From Pseudomonadota bacterium (GTDB lineage: Bacteria > Pseudomonadota > Alphaproteobacteria > Acetobacterales > Acetobacteraceae), in the NCBI GenBank assembly GCA_021841985.1, contig JAKCCP010000181.1, positions 1 through 5,384 on the forward strand: a stretch of DNA of 5,384 bases, given 5' to 3'. The notes under the pieces are model-generated. The model did not search any database. It worked only from the letters and a program-made list of their open reading frames with translations, and was not told where the DNA came from. Both the position numbers and the translations under genes were made by a program. This document shows, piece by piece, positions 1 to 4,270 of this stretch. Position 1 is the first letter of the stretch, and every line of letters starts with the position of its first letter.

Positions 1-12
1 CTTTTCCACCGC

Positions 13-795
13 ATGACCGCGTATGCGGCTTTTCTTGCGCCTCTTCTCTTGCCGCTGGCGGCGCGGGCGCAGAGCTTGCCGGTGGTGAACGTCAACAACG
101 AAATCGGCCTCGCCGCCGATGTCATGTTGCAAGACCAGGAAGATCATTATCTCCCCGGAAACGGGCCGTCGCCTGAACTCTCGGGCTGGGCGCCGGGGCT
201 CGATGCCAAGGCCAGCGTGATGAAGGATCTCTGGGGCATCAGCAATGTCTATGCCGCGCTGCGATTCGCTTTCAATGACGGCGAAAGCTCCATCAGTCCT
301 TCTCCGCCTTACGCCGGCACCTATAATCGCCAGACCGAAAACCTGGATGTCGAACTCGGCAAAGGCTTTCTGATCACCGACCGCCTCCTGCTCACGCCGT
401 TCATTCAGGGCGGCTATACAAATTTTCAGTCGAGCGATTTTAACGCGACCGACACCACCACCAATGGCTTCGTCGGCCTCGGCCTGCGCGGCGATTACGC
501 GCTCACTGAACGTCTTGTCGTGACCGGCCGGCTCGGCTGGGCCGAAACCGTGGGCGGCAATCTCAACACCCCGGCCAATTATAATTTTGGCTATGGCGAT
601 GGCCCGATGTGGCAGGCGGGCATTGGCCTCGATTACCTGGTCTACAGCCATATCCATCTTTATGGCGGCGTCGATTATACTGATTACACGCTGGCGCGCG
701 GCGCCCTCCAGTCCGCCGGTTTTCCGGACTCGCGCGCGCCTCAGGCAAATTTCAACGACCTCAATTTTCACCTCGGCATTGCCTGGGGATTTTGA
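13..795 (+). CDS. Exported outer-membrane beta-barrel protein
   Basis: Predicted outer-membrane protein of 260 residues. The N-terminus has a hydrophobic stretch (AFLAPLLLPLA) ending in ARAQS, a good signal-peptidase I site near residue 19-20. The mature part is rich in Gly, Tyr, Asn and Asp and shows alternating strands (for example LLLTPFIQGGYTNF, GFVGLGLRGDYAL, LYGGVDYTDYTL). It ends in Phe (FHLGIAWGF), the usual signal for BAM-dependent assembly. Length and pattern fit a small 8- to 10-strand barrel of the OMP_b-brl/porin-like type. The start is uncertain: the 12 bases before this ATG hold no Shine-Dalgarno, the frame stays open to the window edge, and the signal peptide would lack a basic n-region from this Met, whereas the upstream codons supply His and Arg. 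The true start probably lies before base 1. The gene looks less GC-rich than its neighbours. No ligand or specific function can be inferred. Confidence 0.8.
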   Translation: MTAYAAFLAPLLLPLAARAQSLPVVNVNNEIGLAADVMLQDQEDHYLPGNGPSPELSGWAPGLDAKASVMKDLWGISNVYAALRFAFNDGESSISPSPPYAGTYNRQTENLDVELGKGFLITDRLLLTPFIQGGYTNFQSSDFNATDTTTNGFVGLGLRGDYALTERLVVTGRLGWAETVGGNLNTPANYNFGYGDGPMWQAGIGLDYLVYSHIHLYGGVDYTDYTLARGALQSAGFPDSRAPQANFNDLNFHLGIAWGF

Positions 796-809
796 TCACC
801 GGGGCGAAA

Positions 810-823
810 GAGGCGTAAGCCTC
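810..823 (-). terminator. Stem-loop after purK, probable weak terminator
   Basis: Just past the purK stop codon, the minus strand reads GAGGC, a TTAC loop, GCCTC, then TTT. This is a perfect 5-bp stem, extendable by one G-U pair, with only a three-base T-run. It lies between the convergent barrel-protein and purK genes and could end transcription of the purine operon. On the plus strand the loop is GTAA, a GNRA-type tetraloop, so it may also act on barrel-protein transcripts. The short T-tract makes intrinsic termination uncertain. Confidence 0.45.
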
Positions 824-838
824 CGGGCTTAAACCCGG
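823..838. terminator. Second convergent stem-loop, overlapping the purK stop codon
   Basis: CCGGG at 823-827 pairs with CCCGG at 834-838 around a six-base loop. The loop holds most of the purK stop codon (complement of 829-831). Together with the adjacent stem at 810-823 it fills the space between two convergent genes, where bidirectional terminators are expected. No T-run follows on either strand, so it may instead be a transcript-end stabiliser. Confidence 0.35.
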
Positions 839-2025
839 GGGCCGAGCGGCCCGAGCGCCTGCGCGATCCCGCATTCCCCGGGCAGCGCGCCCTTGGCGAA
901 AAGCCGGGTGACATGGCCCATTTTTCGCCCCGGGCGGGCCTCTTTCTTGCCATAGAGATGCGGGATCAGGCCGGGGGTCGCGAGGATTTGCGGCCAGAGC
1001 GCGGTTTCCTCCGATCCCACCAGATTTTTCATCACCGCGTCCGAATGCCGCGTCGCCGGCGGCAGTGGCAGGCCGGCGACGGCGCGGATATGCATCTCGA
1101 ACTGGCTCGCCGGGCAGGCATCGATCGTCCAATGGCCGGAATTATGCGGCCTTGGCGCGATTTCGTTGACCAGCACCCGCCCGTCGCGGTCCTCGAACAT
1201 CTCGACCGCGAGCAAGCCGACGAGGTCGAGCGCGTCCGCGACCCGGCGGGCGATGGCGCTGGCGGCGGCGGCGGTTGCGGGCGCGATCGGCGCCGGGGCG
1301 AGAGTGAGATCGAGGATGTGATCGCGATGGCGGTTTTCCACCACATCGAAGGCGACAGCGGCGCCATCGATGCCGCGCGCGACGATGACGCTGATCTCGC
1401 GCGCGAAATCGACGAACCCCTCAAGGATCAGCGGCTTGGGTGAGAGGCGCGCGAAGGCCGGGGCGAGATCCTCGGGCGTTGTGAGCCGCGCCTGTCCCTT
1501 GCCGTCATAGCCGAGCCGCGTGGTTTTCAAAATCGCCGGCAAGCCGAGCCGGGCGACGGCGACGCGCAGATCATCGAGCGTCTCGACCAGCGCGAAGGGG
1601 GCGGTCGCCGCCCCGGCTTCTGTATTGAGAAAGGTTTTTTCCGCCATCCGGTCCTGGCTCAGGCGCAATACGCGCGGGCCCGGGCGCACCGGTTTGCGCG
1701 AGGCGAGCAGTTCGAGCCCGGCGGCGGAGACGTTCTCGAACTCGAAGGTGATGACATCGACGGCATCGGCGAAGGTGCTGAGCGCCGAGGGATCCTCGTA
1801 ATCGCCGAGCGTCGCGCAAGCGGACACTTGCGCGGCCGGGCTGTCGGGCTCGGGGGTCAGGATATGACAGCGATAGCCGAGCCGGGCGGCGGCGAGCGCG
1901 CTCATCCGCCCGAGCTGCCCGCCGCCGACGATGCCGATCGTGGCGTTGGGCGGCAGCGCGGCAGAGGCGGAACGGATAAACGTTTTTTGGTTCTTTTTTT
2001 CAAAAAAGAACTGTTCTTCCCCCAT
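829..2025 (-). CDS. purK: N5-carboxyaminoimidazole ribonucleotide synthase (PurK)
   Basis: Cytosolic ATP-grasp enzyme that converts 5-aminoimidazole ribonucleotide, ATP and bicarbonate to N5-CAIR in de novo purine synthesis; PurE uses the product. Visible motifs are the N-terminal Rossmann-like loop GIVGGGQLGRM (31-41), the TFEFENV strand (93-99), SQDRMAEKTFL (123-133), the ATP-grasp segment LKTTRLGYDGKGQ (166-178), EGFVDFAREISV (202-213), the metal/nucleotide motif VNEIAPRPHNSGHWT (286-300) and the C-terminal GRKMGHVT (366-373). At 398 residues it is somewhat long for the family. The excess includes about 28 residues before the Rossmann strand, encoded by an AT-rich palindrome. The ATG at 2025 is chosen because it lies 9 bases after the purE stop with a GAGA-type weak Shine-Dalgarno, and no other ATG, GTG or TTG precedes the conserved core in frame. 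Last gene of a DUF465-purE-purK operon. Confidence 0.96.
   Translation of the reverse strand: MGEEQFFFEKKNQKTFIRSASAALPPNATIGIVGGGQLGRMSALAAARLGYRCHILTPEPDSPAAQVSACATLGDYEDPSALSTFADAVDVITFEFENVSAAGLELLASRKPVRPGPRVLRLSQDRMAEKTFLNTEAGAATAPFALVETLDDLRVAVARLGLPAILKTTRLGYDGKGQARLTTPEDLAPAFARLSPKPLILEGFVDFAREISVIVARGIDGAAVAFDVVENRHRDHILDLTLAPAPIAPATAAAASAIARRVADALDLVGLLAVEMFEDRDGRVLVNEIAPRPHNSGHWTIDACPASQFEMHIRAVAGLPLPPATRHSDAVMKNLVGSEETALWPQILATPGLIPHLYGKKEARPGRKMGHVTRLFAKGALPGECGIAQALGPLGPRV
1983..2011. repeat. AT-rich palindromic element in the 5' end of purK
   Basis: An island of T and A runs in otherwise GC-rich DNA. The arms GTTCTTTTTT (1990-1999) and AAAAAAGAAC (2002-2011) form a perfect 10-bp inverted repeat with a two-base TC centre. 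A further T6 tract (1983-1988) can compete for pairing with the A6 tract. The palindrome is inside the purK reading frame and gives the leader peptide FFFEKKNQKTF. From memory, similar palindromes and peptides recur at gene ends in Acetobacteraceae genomes, so this is probably one copy of a dispersed element; that cannot be tested here. Confidence 0.7.
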
Positions 2026-2034
2026 TTTCGGTCT

Positions 2035-2613
2035 CTAAGTCCCTTCCGGCAGGTCGACGGGGGCGGTGGCGACGCTTTCGGTTTGGGCGGCACGGAACGC
2101 GGCCAGCCGTGCCGCCAGCGCCGCGTCGCCGAGGGCGAGGATGGCGGCGGCGAGCAGAGCCGCGTTCACCGCCCCGGCGCGGCCGATGGCGAGGGTTCCG
2201 ACCGGGATCCCGGCCGGCATCTGCACGATCGAGAGCAGGCTATCGAGCCCCTTCAAGGCCTGTGACTCCATCGGCACGCCGAGGACCGGGAGCACCGTCC
2301 AGGCCGCGCACATGCCAGGGAGATGCGCCGCGCCGCCGGCGCCGGCGATGATCACCCGGAGGCCGCGCCCGCTGGCTGCGCGCGCGTAATCGGCGAGCCG
2401 GTCCGGGGTGCGATGGGCGGAGACGATGCGGCATTCATGCGCGATACCGAGCGCCGCCAGGGTATCGCTCGCGTGGCGCAGGGTCGGCCAGTCCGACTGG
2501 CTGCCCATGATCACGCCGACCACGGCGCCGCCTGGAGCGAGGCCGGCGGGCGTTTGGCCGGGAATGTTGGTCATTGGGCTCACGGGGGCTGGGCTCACGG
2601 GGGCTGGGCTCAC
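2035..2613 (-). CDS. purE: N5-carboxyaminoimidazole ribonucleotide mutase (PurE, class I)
   Basis: Cytosolic mutase that rearranges N5-CAIR, made by PurK, into 4-carboxy-5-aminoimidazole ribonucleotide (CAIR). Conserved features are MGSQSDW (36-42, phosphate/substrate loop), SAHRTP (65-70, with the catalytic-region His), [12 protein letters not shown] (90-101), GVP (112-114), [16 protein letters not shown] (123-138) and [12 protein letters not shown] (144-155). The presence of PurK next door fits a class I enzyme. The start given is a GTG whose bases overlap the stop of the upstream DUF465 gene (GTGA), suggesting translational coupling. From it the first 13 residues are SPAPV repeats encoded by a 15-bp tandem repeat. 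Further in-frame GTGs occur at 2598 and 2583. The ATG at 2574 (MTNIPGQ) is a strong alternative and gives a length nearer the family norm. The C-terminus also has a short non-conserved tail. Confidence 0.96.
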   Translation of the reverse strand: MSPAPVSPAPVSPMTNIPGQTPAGLAPGGAVVGVIMGSQSDWPTLRHASDTLAALGIAHECRIVSAHRTPDRLADYARAASGRGLRVIIAGAGGAAHLPGMCAAWTVLPVLGVPMESQALKGLDSLLSIVQMPAGIPVGTLAIGRAGAVNAALLAAAILALGDAALAARLAAFRAAQTESVATAPVDLPEGT

Positions 2614-2614
2614 G
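2575..2614. repeat. 15-bp tandem repeat, about 2.7 copies, at the purE start
   Basis: The unit TGGGCTCACGGGGGC occurs at 2575-2589 and 2590-2604, with a partial copy at 2605-2614, without mismatches. On the minus strand each copy contains an in-frame GTG (starting at 2613, 2598 and 2583) and encodes VSPAP. The array bridges the stop of the upstream DUF465 gene and the PurE core. A gain or loss of units would keep the frame. Confidence 0.9.
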
Positions 2615-2813
2615 CGGTCTGGTCGGGAATGAGGCGGCTTTCGAGGCGGATGATTTCATCCTTTAAAAGCAGTTTGCGTTTTTTCAATCGCAGCAGATGA
2701 AGCTGATCGGTCGCCGTCTGGCTGACCAGCAAGGCTATGACGGTGTCGAGATCGCGATGTTCGCTGCGCAGTTCATGCAGTTGGCGCAAGAGCGAATCGC
2801 GGTCGTTCATCAT
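2610..2813 (-). CDS. DUF465 (YdcH-like) small helical protein
   Basis: A small protein of 67 residues (66 from the second Met) matching the DUF465/YdcH pattern: a first helix [17 protein letters not shown], a short linker, then a basic, Leu-rich helix [22 protein letters not shown]. The sequence predicts a helical hairpin or coiled coil with no signal peptide or membrane segment. The biochemical role of the family is unknown to me. The frame stays open upstream to 3029, but that part is Gly/Arg/Pro-rich and unlike the family, so I place the start at the MM pair (ATG at 2813 or 2810). The Shine-Dalgarno is weak (GGGGTGA about 8 bases before the first ATG). Its TGA overlaps the GTG of purE, so it is probably the first gene of the purine operon. 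It is a paralogue of the gene at 3188-3364. Confidence 0.85.
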   Translation of the reverse strand: MMNDRDSLLRQLHELRSEHRDLDTVIALLVSQTATDQLHLLRLKKRKLLLKDEIIRLESRLIPDQTA

Positions 2814-2883
2814 CGGCTTATGTTCACCCCAGAACGCGGTGCGGCGCAAACCCCGCGCCAGAGCCGGGCTTCGGCCACCCGAT

Positions 2884-2918
2884 CCCGGGCCCCGATCCCC
2901 GGTATTGCGCGGCCCGGG
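2884..2918. repeat. GC-rich inverted repeat in the divergent spacer
   Basis: The 8-bp arms CCCGGGCC and GGCCCGGG are perfect reverse complements separated by 19 bases. If the operon promoter lies farther right, this would form a hairpin in the leader of the DUF465-purE-purK transcript. No T-tract follows on the minus strand, so a terminator is not supported. Short GC palindromes are common in GC-rich DNA, so a role is uncertain. Confidence 0.4.
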
Positions 2919-3145
2919 CCGGCAAACCAAGTCCCTCCAATGACCCCTCTTACCATGATTTGCCGCCCGCTCGCCACGCCCTTGGAGCGCATTGCCACTT
3001 CCTCCGCCCCGCGGCCCGTCCTCGCGCAATCAGAAGTGGAAATCATGGGCCGGACCGGGCTATGGTTTTCGGGTCGCGGTGAGGATCGCGTTCGGCCCTG
3101 CCGCGACGGACGAGCCGCCGCGTGCTGGTGGCGCGCTCGTGGTCT

Positions 3146-3175
3146 TCGGAGTGGAAGCATTCGGAGCGGAAGCAT
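3146..3175 (+). repeat. 15-bp tandem duplication carrying repeated GGAG motifs
   Basis: TCGGAGTGGAAGCAT (3146-3160) is followed directly by TCGGAGCGGAAGCAT (3161-3175), with one mismatch. Each copy contains GGAG, and the true Shine-Dalgarno AAGGAG follows in the same 15-base register (GGAG at 3148, 3163 and 3178). The array may have arisen by slippage around the ribosome binding site of the downstream DUF465 gene. Confidence 0.8.
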
Positions 3176-3181
3176 AAGGAG
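3176..3181 (+). promoter_or_regulatory. Strong Shine-Dalgarno that sets the DUF465 start
   Basis: AAGGAG lies 6 bases before the ATG at 3188. This decides the start in favour of MSLDGRL over the upstream in-frame ATG at 3122, whose extra 22 codons run through the 15-bp duplication and do not resemble the family. Confidence 0.85.
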
Positions 3182-3187
3182 TACGAC

Positions 3188-3364
3188 ATGAGTCTGGATG
3201 GACGCCTCGGTGCCCTCAAGGAGCGCCATGCTGATCTTGAGTTACGTATCGTCGAAGAGGATCACCGTCCGCGACCCGACAGCGATGCCTTGCTGCGCCT
3301 GAAACTGGAAAAATTGCGGCTCAAGGAAGAAATCGAGCGTTTGCGCAAGGACACGCTCGACTAG
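3188..3364 (+). CDS. DUF465 (YdcH-like) small helical protein, second copy
   Basis: A 58-residue protein with the classic DUF465 layout: MSLDGRLGALKERHADLEL as the first helix, a charged linker with EEDHRPRPDSD, then LLRLKLEKLRLKEEIERLRK as the second helix. This predicts an antiparallel helical hairpin, highly charged, soluble and cytosolic. The family is widespread in Alphaproteobacteria and has no firmly assigned function that I know of. An AAGGAG site 6 bases upstream supports the start. It is a clear paralogue of the protein at 2610-2813 (shared L-x-x-R/K-H-x-x-L and LRLK-x-x-K-x-x-LK-x-EI-x-RL patterns) but is transcribed the opposite way. It is apparently a single-gene unit, converging with trcR. 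Confidence 0.87.
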   Translation: MSLDGRLGALKERHADLELRIVEEDHRPRPDSDALLRLKLEKLRLKEEIERLRKDTLD

Positions 3365-3386
3365 CCCCGAAGCCGGCCCCCCCCCT

Positions 3387-3461
3387 CTGGGGGCAACCCC
3401 CCTGGGAGCAAACCCTCTGGGAGCAAACCCTCTCGGGGCAAACCCCCTGGGAGCAAACCCC
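3387..3461. repeat. Five-copy 15-bp tandem repeat between convergent genes
   Basis: Five contiguous 15-bp units start at 3387, 3402, 3417, 3432 and 3447, with consensus CTGGGAGCAAACCCY. Units two and three are identical; the others differ at a few positions. Each unit can form a tiny hairpin, GGG or GGGG against CCC or CCCC around a CAA/GCAA-type loop. A nine-C run at 3377-3385 can also pair with the GGGGG at 3389-3393. The array fills most of the space between the DUF465 gene and trcR and may act at the 3' end of one or both transcripts. It codes for nothing convincing. Confidence 0.92.
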
Positions 3462-3469
3462 CTCTCGCC

Positions 3470-3503
3470 GAGACGCGCCGCCCGCCGTGAGGCGCGGCGT
3501 CTC
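3470..3503 (-). terminator. Inverted repeat directly after the trcR stop codon
   Basis: GAGACGC (3470-3476) and GCGTCTC (3497-3503) form a perfect 7-bp stem. Three further pairs (GCC 3477-3479 with GGC 3491-3493) are possible across a three-base bulge. The right arm abuts the trcR stop codon. Position and strength fit a transcription-end hairpin for trcR, but no clean T-tract follows on the minus strand, so it may be an mRNA-end stabiliser or a rho-assisted terminator. Confidence 0.5.
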
Positions 3504-4088
3504 TCAGGCCGCCTCGTCTTCCTCGGCGGGCGGCGCGGGCGGCGGCGGCACCGCCTGCCCCTCACGCGCCAGGCGCTCATTGGCTTGCACCACCATGGCG
3601 TGCAGGTCGGTCTGGCTGCAGAGGCCAAGGATCACCGGATCGCGCGGCTTGATATTGGCGCTGTTCCAATGGGCGCGGTCGCGCACCTTGTGGATGGTCT
3701 CCTTGGTGGTGCCGAGCAGCTTGCTGATCTGGGCGTCGGTCAGTTGCGGAAAATTGCGCAGCAGGAAGGCGATCGCGTCGGGGCGGTCATTGCGCTTGGC
3801 AACCGGGGTGTAGCGGGCGCCACGCGCGCGCCGCGGCACCGGGTTGCTGACCGGCAGCAGCTTCAACCGCGCCGCCGGGTCGGCCTCGCAGCGACGGATC
3901 TCCTCGAGCGTGACCTGGTTATTGGCGACCGGATCATAGCCCACGATCCCCTGCGCGACCTCGCCATCGGCGATCGCCTGCACCTCGAGCGGATGGACGC
4001 CACAGAAATCGGCGATCTGCTCGAAGGTCAGGGCGGTTTTTTCGATCAGCCACACGGCGGTGGCTTTCGGCATCAGGGGCAGGGGCAT
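3504..4088 (-). CDS. trcR: Cell-cycle transcriptional regulator TrcR (DUF1013)
   Basis: A 194-residue DUF1013 protein with the highly conserved N-terminus MPLPLMPKATAVWLIEKTALTFEQIADFCGVHPLEVQAIADGEVA, recognisable at once as the TrcR family. In Caulobacter, TrcR associates with RNA polymerase and promotes expression of cell-cycle genes. Residues 11-45 form a first helix-turn-helix-like unit (TFEQIADFCGVHPLEV). Residues 104-140 form a second (AIAFLLRNFPQLTDAQISKLLGTTKETIHKVRDR), followed by WNSANIKPRDPVILGLCSQTDL (141-162), also typical of the family. The end is a Pro-rich then acidic tail (PPPPAPPAEEDE). The start at 4088 matches the family N-terminus although no good Shine-Dalgarno is visible. 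It is separated by 182 bases from the acyl-CoA ligase upstream, so probably transcribed on its own, and converges with a DUF465 gene. Confidence 0.95.
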   Translation of the reverse strand: MPLPLMPKATAVWLIEKTALTFEQIADFCGVHPLEVQAIADGEVAQGIVGYDPVANNQVTLEEIRRCEADPAARLKLLPVSNPVPRRARGARYTPVAKRNDRPDAIAFLLRNFPQLTDAQISKLLGTTKETIHKVRDRAHWNSANIKPRDPVILGLCSQTDLHAMVVQANERLAREGQAVPPPPAPPAEEDEAA

Positions 4089-4196
4089 GGCTTGGCACTT
4101 TCATATCCCGGCGACCGAGGCGCGACCGCTACCGACGTATCGATCATTTCGGCCGGAGCCCGGTCCGAAGCCGCGGACGGTCATGGAGAAAGCGTG

Positions 4197-4225
4197 GATA
4201 TGACCGCCGCGACAGGCGCGGTCAA
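4197..4225 (-). promoter_or_regulatory. Possible sigma-70-type promoter for trcR
   Basis: On the minus strand TTGACC (complement of 4220-4225) is followed after 17 bases by CATATC (complement of 4197-4202). The -35 is good (5 of 6 against TTGACA), which matters most in alphaproteobacteria; the -10 is poor (3 of 6). It would give a leader of about 100 bases before the trcR ATG. It is the best candidate in the spacer but rests on weak evidence. Confidence 0.3.
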
Positions 4226-4270
4226 GGCCCGAGGCGGGGTGATGGCGAGGAAAATCGCCCCCTTCCCCGG

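Larger units (their letters stand above)
2814..3187. other. Divergent intergenic region between two DUF465 genes
   Basis: This 374-base stretch holds no gene I can support. It should carry the promoters of both the purE-purK operon (leftward) and the rightward DUF465 gene, but I found no convincing -35/-10 pair on either strand. It contains a GC-rich inverted repeat (CCCGGGCC at 2884-2891, GGCCCGGG at 2911-2918; 2911-2920 is itself a 10-bp palindrome) and, at its right end, a 15-bp duplication next to the ribosome binding site. No tRNA-like or other recognisable RNA structure was seen. Confidence 0.6.

Noticed and set aside
913..1443. Long plus-strand open frame antisense to purK
   Set aside because: It lies wholly inside purK on the other strand. 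Its translation is rich in Arg, Gly and Asp with no recognisable domain, as expected from GC-rich codon shadows.
1983..2011. Intrinsic terminator between purE and purK
   Set aside because: The stem is almost all A-U and is followed on the purK strand by CCAAAAAACG rather than a T-run. It also lies inside the purK frame, so a true terminator is unlikely.
2901..2930. Promoter for the DUF465-purE-purK operon (minus strand TTGGTT, then AATACC)
   Set aside because: Both boxes match the sigma-70 consensus poorly and the -10-like box overlaps no TATA-like core; not better than chance in this spacer.
2814..3029. N-terminal extension of the DUF465 gene to an upstream start
   Set aside because: The extra 72 residues are Gly/Arg/Pro-rich, unlike any DUF465 member, and the family match begins exactly at the MM pair at 2813.
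3387..3461. CRISPR array
   Set aside because: Units are 15 bp and directly abutting, with no spacers, and no cas genes are nearby.
3242..3628. Minus-strand open frame coding APRGF repeats over the 15-bp array
   Set aside because: The repetitive peptide simply follows from the tandem repeat. The frame overlaps the confident DUF465 and trcR genes and has no sensible start.
4202..4223. Hairpin GACCGC/GCGGTC as a terminator of the acyl-CoA ligase gene
   Set aside because: The stem is only about 6 bp, no T-tract follows, and it lies about 50 bases beyond the stop codon, overlapping the better-supported promoter candidate.
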